From Niastella yeongjuensis (lineage in GTDB: Bacteria > Bacteroidota > Bacteroidia > Chitinophagales > Chitinophagaceae), in contig NZ_FOCZ01000027.1 in NCBI RefSeq assembly GCF_900110245.1, forward strand, positions 1 to 49,985: 49,985 nucleotides of DNA. Reading direction: 5' to 3'. Under the pieces are notes generated by a model, which had not been told where the DNA came from, did not search any database, and saw nothing but the letters and a program-made list of their open reading frames with translations. The position numbers were made by a program, and so were the translations under genes. Numbering within the stretch: the stretch's first letter is position 1; each line of letters begins with the position of its first letter. Shown here piece after piece: positions 42,989 to 49,985 of the stretch.

Positions 42989-44536
42989 ATGACACCACTA
43001 AGAAAAAACCTGCTGATCGTAACTGTGCTGCTGGCGGCAGTAATGGAACTGATAGATGCTACGATTGTAAACGTGGCCCTGTCGCATATGAGTGGCAACC
43101 TGGGCGCCACCCTCGAGGACACTTCCTGGGTAGTTACATCGTATTCCATTGCCAATGTAATCATCATTCCCATTACCAGTTTTTTAACGGCTAAGTTTGG
43201 CCGGCGAAACTATTACATCACCTCGATCCTCATTTTTACGATCTGCTCCATCATGTGCGGCTCGGCAACTGATATCTGGACGCTGGTCTTTTTCCGTTTC
43301 GTACAGGGATTGGGGGGAGGTGCATTGCTTTCCGTATCACAGGCAGTGATCTTTGAACAATTTCCCAGGGAGAAACAGGCAACAGCCGGCGCCATCTTTG
43401 GCATAGGCGTTTTTATTGGTCCCACCATTGGCCCTACACTGGGTGGTTATATTGTAGACCATTATTCCTGGCCCTGGATCTTTTTTGTAAACGTACCGGT
43501 TGGGATCCTGGCTATCATTTCCTGTTATAAATTGCTTACAGAGCCGGCTATAAAACCAGTAGTGAAAAAGATCGACTGGACGGGCATTTTATTGCTGGCC
43601 GTAGGTATTGGAACTTTACAAACAGTGCTGGAACGGGGTGAAACAGAAGACTGGTTTGCCACTGCATACATTGCGTGGTTTACAGTGATTGCAGTAGTGT
43701 CACTGACCGCCTTTGTTATCTGGGAATTGAAAATATCCAATCCTGTGGTAGACCTGGGTGTGTTGCGCAGTAAAACATTAAGCATTGCGGCAGTACTGAC
43801 CTTTATTACGGGTGTTGGGTTGTACAGCTCTATTTTTATAACACCGGTTATAGCGCAGCGGTTATTAGGTTTTACACCCTTACAAACCGGATTGATGATG
43901 CTTCCTGGTGCCCTGTTAGCGGTATTGGCGTTGGTGTTTTCGGGGAAGATCATGCAGCGGGGCCTTTCACCCGTATTTATTGTGGCTGCCGGTTATATCT
44001 CGTTTATATACTTTAACTGGCATATGGCCCATATGAGCCTCGATGCTTCGGAAGGATACATTAGTACCACACTGATCTTCCGGTCGGTGGGTATGGCATT
44101 TTTGGCGGTACCGCTTACCACGCTGGCTGTGTCATCGTTACAGCCAAAAGATATACCTCAGGGCGCAGCGCTCAATAATATGATGCGACAGCTGGGTGGC
44201 TCTTTTGGGATTGCTGTCATTAACACGTACTATACCCGGCGCACAGCCGTTCACCGGACTGACCTGGTTTCCAATATCACCATTGAAAACCCGGAGGTAA
44301 CGGAGCGTATTAATAACGCAGTACATTATTTTCAGTCGAAAGGGGCTGGTTTTTTTGAAGCAAAAGCCCAGGCAATCGGGCTGCTCAATGCACAGGTGGT
44401 AAAACAAACGTCCATGCTTAGTTATCTTGATGCGTTCTTTTTCCTCGGTGGACTTTTCGTTATTACCATGCCCCTGTTGTTGTTTGTTCGCACTAAAAAA
44501 AGGGCCATGGCAAATGTGGTGATCTCTGATCATTAA
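42989..44536 (+). CDS. DHA2-family MFS multidrug exporter (EmrB-like)
   Basis: A 515-residue proton-driven efflux pump with about 14 hydrophobic helices. The first helix has the DHA2 signature MELIDATIVNVALSHMS. Motif A is SFLTAKFGRRNYYI, and the antiporter motif C is around GIGVFIGPTIGPTLGGYI, followed by WPWIFFVNVPVGI. EmrB pumps often work with an EmrA adaptor and a TolC channel, but no such genes are adjacent. The regulator upstream and the palindrome at 42963 suggest inducible expression. The substrate cannot be read. Confidence 0.92.
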   Translation: MTPLRKNLLIVTVLLAAVMELIDATIVNVALSHMSGNLGATLEDTSWVVTSYSIANVIIIPITSFLTAKFGRRNYYITSILIFTICSIMCGSATDIWTLVFFRFVQGLGGGALLSVSQAVIFEQFPREKQATAGAIFGIGVFIGPTIGPTLGGYIVDHYSWPWIFFVNVPVGILAIISCYKLLTEPAIKPVVKKIDWTGILLLAVGIGTLQTVLERGETEDWFATAYIAWFTVIAVVSLTAFVIWELKISNPVVDLGVLRSKTLSIAAVLTFITGVGLYSSIFITPVIAQRLLGFTPLQTGLMMLPGALLAVLALVFSGKIMQRGLSPVFIVAAGYISFIYFNWHMAHMSLDASEGYISTTLIFRSVGMAFLAVPLTTLAVSSLQPKDIPQGAALNNMMRQLGGSFGIAVINTYYTRRTAVHRTDLVSNITIENPEVTERINNAVHYFQSKGAGFFEAKAQAIGLLNAQVVKQTSMLSYLDAFFFLGGLFVITMPLLLFVRTKKRAMANVVISDH

Positions 44537-44586
44537 TAGGAGTACCATTATTCGAAAAGAGAATCCTTCAATGTAAGAGACATGAA

Positions 44587-44683
44587 GTAGGAGGTAGGAG
44601 GTAGGAGGTAGGAGGTAAGAGGTAGGAGGTAAGAGGTAGGAGATACGAAGCTCGCGAGTTTCTTACTTCTTACTTCTTACCTC
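44587..44683. repeat. GGTAGGA tandem repeats and complementary arm
   Basis: 44587-44643 repeats AGGTAGG/AGGTAAG about seven times. A CTCGCGAG palindrome centre follows at about 44651-44658, then 44660-44683 (TTCTTACTTCTTACTTCTTACCTC) complements the first arm. It can fold into a long imperfect hairpin. The space 44537-44847 otherwise holds no gene. Confidence 0.7.
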
Positions 44684-44847
44684 AGCATGTCAAAACACAA
44701 AGAGAAAGTATATCTAAATAACTGACCTCTGTTTGCAATAATTTCCTTTTGGGGCAATCCGTGTCGCAAATAACCCTCATTTTGTCCTGATCGCCCTCCA
44801 TGCAAGTCCTGTTTTCGGTGCATCTTTGTGAGAACAAAACAAATTTT

Positions 44848-45300
44848 ATGTCAAACAATTCAGTTTCGTTGCACAGAATGATCAAGACATCACCGGAAAA
44901 GGTATACCGCGCATTTACCGAAGCCCTGGCAATCGCCTCGTGGTTACCTCCTTATGGATTTCTTTGTTCCGTACAAGAGATGAATGTAAAAACCGGCGGC
45001 ACTTTCAAAATGTCATTCACCAATTTTACAACCGGAAATGGTCATTCGTTTGGTGGTACTTACGTAGAAGTTAAACCGAATGAGTTTTTGAAATACACCG
45101 ATAAATTTGACGATCCTAATCTGCCAGGTGAAATGATCACTTCGGTTTGGATTAAGAAAACCATTGCAGGTACCGAATTAAAGGTTGAACAGACAGGCAT
45201 TCCGCCTCAGATCCCCGCTGAAATGTGTTACCTGGGCTGGCAGGATTCGCTGGATAAACTGATCAAACTGGTAGAACCCAATATCCCGGACGGTATGTAA
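44848..45300 (+). CDS. SRPBCC/AHSA1-domain protein
   Basis: A 150-residue protein from the ATG at 44848 (the frame is also open from an ATG at 44800, which adds an unlikely leader). It has the START/SRPBCC fold of the AHSA1 family: MIKTSPEKVYRAFTEALAIA at the start, WLPPYGF, then FKMSFTNFTTGNGHSFGGTY and the C-terminal helix CYLGWQDSLDKLIKLVEP. The fold has a hydrophobic ligand cavity; such proteins bind small hydrophobic molecules or act as stress-related factors. The ligand is unknown. Confidence 0.86.
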   Translation: MSNNSVSLHRMIKTSPEKVYRAFTEALAIASWLPPYGFLCSVQEMNVKTGGTFKMSFTNFTTGNGHSFGGTYVEVKPNEFLKYTDKFDDPNLPGEMITSVWIKKTIAGTELKVEQTGIPPQIPAEMCYLGWQDSLDKLIKLVEPNIPDGM

Positions 45301-45353
45301 GATAATAACGGGGCTGTAAGTAAAAATTCTTATTGCCCTTTTTTTCTTTTCTG

Positions 45354-46226
45354 CTAATCTATGTTCATGAAGTTTACTACTTTTTTCAATACTTCATCAT
45401 TCCGCATGATCCGGTAATGCCCTTCCCCTTTGATACAGAAAGATTGTATAGCGGTCGATTGATTCAGGAAGTTTACAATTTGCTCTTTTTTGACAACTCC
45501 GTCGTTCTCATCATAGATCACCAGGATATTTTTGGCATTTATTTTATCGATATGTTTGAAAAGATCAAGCTGCAGCAGGTCGAACTGCAGTCTTTTTACG
45601 ACGAGTTGGTGTACTTTGGGCATCACCTTATTGGGAATGCCAAATTGCTGAAATGTTTGCTGGAAGAATTCAGGAGCACTTACCGCGGCGCTAATCATTA
45701 CCAGCCGGGGTACCTGTAATTTTTTGTGCACTAAAGCCAGCGCAGCGCTTAAACCGCCAAGGGAGTGGCCAATTATTGCATGTACAGGGCCAATGCGTGC
45801 CAGTAACTGTTCAAGCGTATGCATCCACTGTACAATGTTTGTTTCTTTACCTGCTGACGCACCATGGGCTGGCGCATCCCAGCTTATTACTTCATAACCG
45901 GCATTTACCAGTGTTGTTATCATTTGTTTAAAATCAAACGGGCTTCCTCCCCATCCGTGCAGTAACAGCACCTTTTTGTCTGACTGCCCCCACCTGTAGA
46001 TCTGTACAGTGATAGCCCGTTCATCAAAAGGATAACGGCTAAAGGTCATTTGCGTTGAGGCTGCGAGCCTTCCAACGGCCAACTGTGATTCCCGCAGCTT
46101 TCGTTTTGGCGGGCGGCTGTACATGGAAAGGAACAGACGGGCGGTCACACCCGGTAAAGCCAAACCCAATTTCGATAATAGGAATGCTGATACCCGAAGG
46201 GACATAGGCAATACGAATTGCTCCAT
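45354..46226 (-). CDS. alpha/beta hydrolase
   Basis: A 290-residue hydrolase. It has the oxyanion-type LLHGWGGSPFDF and the nucleophile S155 in IIGHSLGGLSA. The acid is probably Asp in VIYDENDGVV, and the base is His in IKGEGHYRIM near the C-terminus. No signal peptide is clear, though the N-terminus is hydrophobic (LSKLGLALPGVTARLFLSMY). It lies 11 bases behind the LytTR regulator gene on the same strand, so it may belong to the LytS/LytTR operon. Ester or acyl hydrolysis is the likely chemistry; the substrate is unknown. Confidence 0.88.
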   Translation of the reverse strand: MEQFVLPMSLRVSAFLLSKLGLALPGVTARLFLSMYSRPPKRKLRESQLAVGRLAASTQMTFSRYPFDERAITVQIYRWGQSDKKVLLLHGWGGSPFDFKQMITTLVNAGYEVISWDAPAHGASAGKETNIVQWMHTLEQLLARIGPVHAIIGHSLGGLSAALALVHKKLQVPRLVMISAAVSAPEFFQQTFQQFGIPNKVMPKVHQLVVKRLQFDLLQLDLFKHIDKINAKNILVIYDENDGVVKKEQIVNFLNQSTAIQSFCIKGEGHYRIMRNDEVLKKVVNFMNID

Positions 46227-46237
46227 AAAAATTGAAT

Positions 46238-46948
46238 TTATTTTTTTATGAGTCGCTGGTCAATAAGCGTCATCAGTTTTTCTTTATAGTTCTTGCTTAC
46301 AGGGAGACTGTATTGCTGCAGCGTGACTTCATTGCCGGTAAAAGACTGGATCTTATCAATGGCAACAATATAAGACTTTTGTATACGCAGGAACTTGCCT
46401 ACCGGCAACTGTTCTTCCAGTGTGCGAAGGGTGGTGAGTGTCATGAATTTTGCCCGCGTAGTATGAATGGTGCTGTAGTTTTGCGTCGCTTCAATAAATA
46501 ATATTTCCTGGTAAAGGATCTTCTCATAACCGTTGTTGGCGCGGATAAAAAAATAATCAGGGGCGCCATCCTGAGTTGCTGTTTGTTTGATACTCATGAG
46601 TTCCCGGGCCCTGTTCACAGATACTAAGAAACGCTCGGGTGTAATGGGTTTTACCAGATAATCGAGTACATTCAGTTCAAATCCTTCCAGCGCAAAATCA
46701 GAATAGGCGGTGGTGATGATCACCAGCGGTTTTACCGTAAGTGTCTTTAAAAAATCAATGCCTCTTATTTTGGGCATTTGTATGTCCAGGAAGATAAGGT
46801 CAATCTGTTCTTTTGCGAGTATGGCATTCGCTTCCATGGCACTCCTGCATGTTGCCACCAGCTGCAAAAAGCCTGCTTCTGCTACCAAAAGCTCCATGCC
46901 ATCTCTGGCAAGGGGCTCATCGTCTACTATAATGCAACGTATATTCAT
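46238..46948 (-). CDS. LytTR-type response regulator
   Basis: A 236-residue regulator. The receiver domain has IIVDDEPLARDG and phospho-acceptor D55 in LIFLDIQMPKIRG. From about 135 the LytTR DNA-binding domain runs through ILFIEATQNYSTIH, TLRTLEEQLPVGKFLRI, QKSYIVAIDKIQSFTGNEV and LPVSKNYKEKL. Its ATG overlaps the stop of the kinase gene (ATGA, 46945-46948), so the two are translationally coupled and form a LytS/LytR-type pair. Confidence 0.94.
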   Translation of the reverse strand: MNIRCIIVDDEPLARDGMELLVAEAGFLQLVATCRSAMEANAILAKEQIDLIFLDIQMPKIRGIDFLKTLTVKPLVIITTAYSDFALEGFELNVLDYLVKPITPERFLVSVNRARELMSIKQTATQDGAPDYFFIRANNGYEKILYQEILFIEATQNYSTIHTTRAKFMTLTTLRTLEEQLPVGKFLRIQKSYIVAIDKIQSFTGNEVTLQQYSLPVSKNYKEKLMTLIDQRLIKK

Positions 46949-47973
46949 GCTATTTGTATACTTAAAAGTACCTCATATTTACTACCTGTATTGGTAATGC
47001 GTAATTGATGCCGGCCATGGTACAAAAGCTCCAGCCTGCGTTTTACATTTTCCAGTCCTATGCCACTGTAGGTTTTGTCTTCCATGCCGGTGATCGTATC
47101 ATCAACCGTATTTGCTACGTGGAGTTTAAACAGGGGAGGGCTAAAAGTAAGAGTAATGTCTATCTGGTTGTCTTTATCGGTAAAGGTGGATACGTGTTTA
47201 AATGCATTTTCAACAAATGGAATGAGGATCAGGGGTACAATTGAAAACCTGTTTACCTGTTCGTCTACCTGGTAATACGTGGTTACCATATTGCCTTTGC
47301 GCAATTTTTCCATTTCTATATAGTTGTTCAGGTAAGCCACTTCTTTTTCGACTGGTATTTCTTCAGTTTTGCATTCATATAACTGGTAACGCAGCATGTC
47401 GGCAAATCGCGCCAGGGTGCCGGATGCTGCCTGAGGGTCTTTTCGGATCAGGATGTAAATGCTGTTAATGGCATTGAATAAAAAATGTGGGTTCAGTTGC
47501 GAACGTAAAAATCGCAATTCATTTTCCGTGCGCATTTTTTCATTCAGTTGCGTTTTACGATCGGTCTGGATCTTGTTTTTTATGGATTTGACAGCAATTA
47601 ACAGACACAGGGTATAAAAATTAGCCAGTGTATTATACAAGAGCATACTGCGTGTGCCGGGGGCCTGTTCATTAAAGATGTACTGGAGTGCCGGCATCAG
47701 GCAAAAAGTAGTAAGGGATGTCGCTGCTATAAAAACAACCAACAGTGATCCGGCAAATGCTATATAACGTCTCGTCATTAAAAAACGGGGTATCAGCCAG
47801 TATAAACAGCTATAGAAGGTGCTTGCCTCTGCAACAAAGTAAGTGGCGGTAACCATTAAACCCCACAAAAAAGGCATATCAAAACTGTACATACAGTAAC
47901 CCGTCCAAAAAAGAAAATAAACGAGCCAGAATGATATATGACTAATAATCCGCCGCACCCCTCCGGTTATCAT
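46945..47973 (-). CDS. LytS-like sensor histidine kinase (His_kinase family)
   Basis: A membrane sensor kinase of 342 residues from the ATG at 47973. The longer frame starting with GTG at 48012 is less likely because a TAACTTTA element lies within it. At least four hydrophobic helices come first (ISHISFWLVYFLFWTGYCMY, YIAFAGSLLVVFIAATSL). The His_kinase domain has the phospho-His in FLRSQLNPHFLFNAINSIY. The ATPase end has VPLILIPFVENAFKHV and GIGLENVKRRLELLY. The pair with the LytTR gene is a standard Bacteroidota arrangement; the signal is unknown. Confidence 0.92.
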   Translation of the reverse strand: MITGGVRRIISHISFWLVYFLFWTGYCMYSFDMPFLWGLMVTATYFVAEASTFYSCLYWLIPRFLMTRRYIAFAGSLLVVFIAATSLTTFCLMPALQYIFNEQAPGTRSMLLYNTLANFYTLCLLIAVKSIKNKIQTDRKTQLNEKMRTENELRFLRSQLNPHFLFNAINSIYILIRKDPQAASGTLARFADMLRYQLYECKTEEIPVEKEVAYLNNYIEMEKLRKGNMVTTYYQVDEQVNRFSIVPLILIPFVENAFKHVSTFTDKDNQIDITLTFSPPLFKLHVANTVDDTITGMEDKTYSGIGLENVKRRLELLYHGRHQLRITNTGSKYEVLLSIQIA

Positions 47974-48133
47974 AAATAGGTTAATTTTCGGATGTAAAGT
48001 TATGGACACCACTGTGGAGCGGCAACTCGTATTGATGAAACTGGCCTGGCAGTTGATGAAAACCTCCTATTTATCAATAACAGTCCATAAAACCCGGTAA
48101 AAGATTATCTTCAATCCACTAATTTATATATTA

Positions 48134-48979
48134 ATGAAAAACGTTATTCTGATTGTCCTTATCACTTTATTTACTTCAAATGGGGTATGGTCGCAAACGA
48201 AACAATACGAAGTGTATGCTTTGAAATTTGCATCATCTGCGCACCCTTGGCCAATAGCTGACTGGGTTGACAAAGGGCCTAAGAATGACAGTGTGCAGAT
48301 CGATTTCATGATCTGGTTAATAAAAGGAAACGGCAGGAATATATTAGTTGATGTAGGGTTTTTAAACGATATACCCAATGCAAAAGAATTTGCCATTGTA
48401 AACTATGTACGGCCCGATTCAACCTTGCAAAAATTGGGATTAAAACCAGCTGACATAACTGATGTCATCTTAAGTCATCCACATTGGGACCACATAGATG
48501 GGCTTGATCTGTTCCCCAATGCGCAGGTATGGATGCAGCAGGATGATTTTTACTATTATGTTGGGGCTGCCTGGCAAAAAGGCGGCTCTGCTGGCGGATT
48601 TAATAAAAGAGATGTAAGAAAATTGATCGATAGAAATCTGGCAGGTAAATTAACGCTGGTTAATGGCGATAGCCAGGAAATAATTCCCGGGATAAAAGTA
48701 TTTACCGGTTCAAGACACACATTCAATTCTCAGTATGTATTGGTTGAAACGGGTACTAATAAAGTAATTTTGGCTTCCGATAATATCTGGGTATATTACA
48801 GTTTGGAACATATGCAACCGGCAGCAGCAGGTGGTACGTATGACCCCGCAGGATATGTAAATGCCATGCAAAGAATGAAAACGTTGGTGACTAATCCTAG
48901 GTATATTATTCCCGGTCATGATGGGAAAGTATTTTCAAATTTTCCGGTTGTAAAGGAAGGGGTGGTGAAGATTGATTGA
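48134..48979 (+). CDS. exported metallo-beta-lactamase-fold hydrolase (lactonase-like)
   Basis: A 281-residue protein with a signal peptide (MKNVILIVLITLFTSNGVWS, cleavage before QTK), so periplasmic or secreted. The metal site is the HxHxDH motif SHPHWDHIDGL (H115, H117, D119, H120). Further ligands are probably His in SRHTFNSQ, Asp in LASDNIWVYY and His in IPGHDGKVF. The arrangement fits AHL-lactonase-like or other small MBL hydrolases. It lies divergent from the LytS kinase over a 160-base gap. The substrate is unknown. Confidence 0.88.
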   Translation: MKNVILIVLITLFTSNGVWSQTKQYEVYALKFASSAHPWPIADWVDKGPKNDSVQIDFMIWLIKGNGRNILVDVGFLNDIPNAKEFAIVNYVRPDSTLQKLGLKPADITDVILSHPHWDHIDGLDLFPNAQVWMQQDDFYYYVGAAWQKGGSAGGFNKRDVRKLIDRNLAGKLTLVNGDSQEIIPGIKVFTGSRHTFNSQYVLVETGTNKVILASDNIWVYYSLEHMQPAAAGGTYDPAGYVNAMQRMKTLVTNPRYIIPGHDGKVFSNFPVVKEGVVKID

Positions 48980-49180
48980 GCTATAAGTCTATTATGATGG
49001 GTAATATTTTATTTTGGCCATTCTTTGATCAATTGATGGAGATAATTGGTAAATGTATTGCCTCTGCCGAAAAGCGAAAACCATCTCCGATCTTAAGAAA
49101 GCCTGCTTATTTAGGCGGTAAGCCGTCTTAAAATGTGAGGTTGCCTTCTTAGTTCAGGTTGAGATGCCAATATTCTAACT

Positions 49181-49415
49181 GACAGGTCCAATAAATCAGT
49201 TTGCAGCTCCAATAATTGAGTTCAATGCCTCCCGCGTCCATTTTTTGGCGACTTGTTTCAATTATTTCACAGAATAAATGAGTTTATGTGGCAATATGCT
49301 GTTTTATAGTTACAATAAAATGGTTGAAGGCCTCAATAAATCAGCTGATAGCCCTCATAAATCGCATGACAGCCTCCATAAATCGCATGATAGCCTCCAT
49401 AAATCCATTGCATGA
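49181..49415. repeat. 21-bp degenerate tandem repeats in two blocks
   Basis: The first block (49181-49226) has two loose units, GACAGGTCCAATAAATCAGT and a neighbour. The second (about 49325-49415) has four units close to GAYAGCCTCCATAAATCGCA (21 bp). As 21 is a multiple of three, the second block stays open in one frame as heptads H-K-S-H-D-S-L. Confidence 0.7.
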
Positions 49416-49465
49416 TCCCTTGTTTTTATTGTAAGCTCGCCCGATCCAATTGTCGTTTGTACTTA

Positions 49466-49537
49466 ACTGATTGTAACTCCTACATAACTTATTTTGATTA
49501 AGAAATAACTCATTGTAACTATCGCATAACTTATTAT
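49466..49537. repeat. 41-bp period direct duplication
   Basis: AACTGATTGTAACTCCTACA with its ATAACTTATTTT tail (from 49466) recurs from 49507 as AACTCATTGTAACTATCGCA with ATAACTTATTAT. The two units differ by several bases. Confidence 0.65.
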
Positions 49538-49722
49538 GAAGGTTACTTTGCCTAATGTGTCATTCAATGAGGCAAAGACGTGACTTCAAAAGTTCATTGC
49601 ATGATTCAATAGGCTGAAGTTGTCAAATAATAAGCTGAAGGGCAAATTGAGGATCAGATTGAAAAGTTGGGGGAATTAGGAGAAAGTCGTTGTTTTGCAG
49701 CCAATAAAACGGACGAGAAACA

Positions 49723-49985
49723 TTGGAAAAGGATCAGGAAAAAGAATTACTAGGCTATTTTTTACCAGCAGGGACACTTGAGTATTTTGATATAACCCAT
49801 TTTGTAAAAGATAAAGTAGGATTAGTCTTATTTTTAGAAGAAAAGAACATTGCTCCGGCCGAATATGCAGGCCAAACGCTTCACTCCAAAGGATTTTACC
49901 CCGAAGTTCGAGTACAGGATTTTCCGATTCGTGAAAACAAAGTAGAACTGAGTATAAAGCGCCGCCGCTGGGAAGTTCAGTCTAC
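49723..49985 (+). CDS. ISAon1-type transposase N-terminal region protein (cut by window end)
   Basis: An incomplete frame from a TTG at 49723 to the window end (87 codons). The frame is open back to 49708 but has no ATG. The sequence EKELLGYFLPAGTLEYFDIT, LVLFLEEKNIAPAEY, LHSKGFYPEVRVQDFPIREN and IKRRRWEV matches the small N-terminal protein of ISAon1-type elements as I remember it. In such elements a separate larger transposase ORF follows. The terminal inverted repeat was not identified, so the element's left edge is unknown. Confidence 0.7.
   Translation, partial: MEKDQEKELLGYFLPAGTLEYFDITHFVKDKVGLVLFLEEKNIAPAEYAGQTLHSKGFYPEVRVQDFPIRENKVELSIKRRRWEVQS

Larger units (their letters stand above)
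48980..49722. other. gene-poor region with tandem repeats
   Basis: No convincing protein gene was found. The content is a set of 21-bp repeats at 49181-49226 and 49322-49415, a 41-bp direct duplication at 49466-49537, and a short coding-like frame near 49640-49750 (EDQIEKLGELGESRCFAANK) with no clear start. A 45-codon frame at 49278-49415 covers the main 21-bp repeats and would give repeated HKSHDSL heptads. Confidence 0.6.

Noticed and set aside
49181..49415. CRISPR array
   Set aside because: The 21-bp units lie end to end without unique spacers and no cas genes are nearby.

Overview
The window looks like a chromosome segment from a Bacteroidota, most likely Chitinophagaceae (Chitinophaga/Niastella-like). 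This rests on several things in the sequence: TAnnTTTG-type -7 promoter boxes, weak Shine-Dalgarno use, a TonB-dependent receptor paired with a DUF4249 lipoprotein, a DUF2723 membrane protein, a type IX secretion (T9SS) type-B substrate next to a PorP/SprF gene, LytTR/LytS two-component genes and an ISAon1-type transposase start. No rRNA, tRNA or CRISPR array was seen.

Layout. (1) 1-5616 is an accessory, decaying island. It holds the 3' end of a large RHS-repeat effector with a variable toxin tip and a candidate immunity gene. Next comes an orphan RHS tip carrying a zinc-protease HExxH motif, then broken immunity-like genes, all separated by diverged copies of one 3' module that includes a hairpin terminator. 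A broken Walker-A ATPase gene and a broken secreted-protein gene follow. (2) 5875-8737 is a two-gene surface-glycan or lipid unit: an acyltransferase-3 protein and a formyltransferase/GINT1-like fusion. (3) 9076-12431 is a TonB receptor plus DUF4249 lipoprotein pair. (4) 12664-16278 is a signalling cluster: a histidine kinase with an ethylene-receptor-like copper-site membrane domain, a stand-alone receiver, and a convergent receiver-PAS-HisKA_3 kinase. (5) 16484-24860 is mostly housekeeping: mtaB, a DUF4258 lipoprotein, plsC, priA, a Gly-tailed lipoprotein, an NAD(P)-binding protein, murB and a small protein. (6) 24916-32455 holds a secreted protein, a frameshifted NHL-repeat gene, an AAA+/VWA pair and a large DUF2723 protein. 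(7) 32659-36360 holds an aldo/keto reductase, an SDR and two paralogous AraC regulators. (8) 36367-41641 is a DUF4907 / giant kelch-type-B-CTD / PorP-SprF unit, probably one operon. (9) 41903-48979 holds a GlxA-like regulator and DHA2 exporter, an SRPBCC protein, a LytS/LytTR/hydrolase operon and an exported metallo-beta-lactamase-fold enzyme. (10) 48980-49985 is gene-poor with 21-bp and 41-bp tandem repeats and ends in a truncated transposase ORF.

The most unusual parts are the RHS tip-cassette array with its repeated terminator modules, the ethylene-receptor-like kinase, the formyltransferase/GINT1 fusion, the T9SS kelch operon, and a recurrent style of intergenic hairpin built from short tandem repeats. 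All functional calls come from reading motifs; no database search was run.
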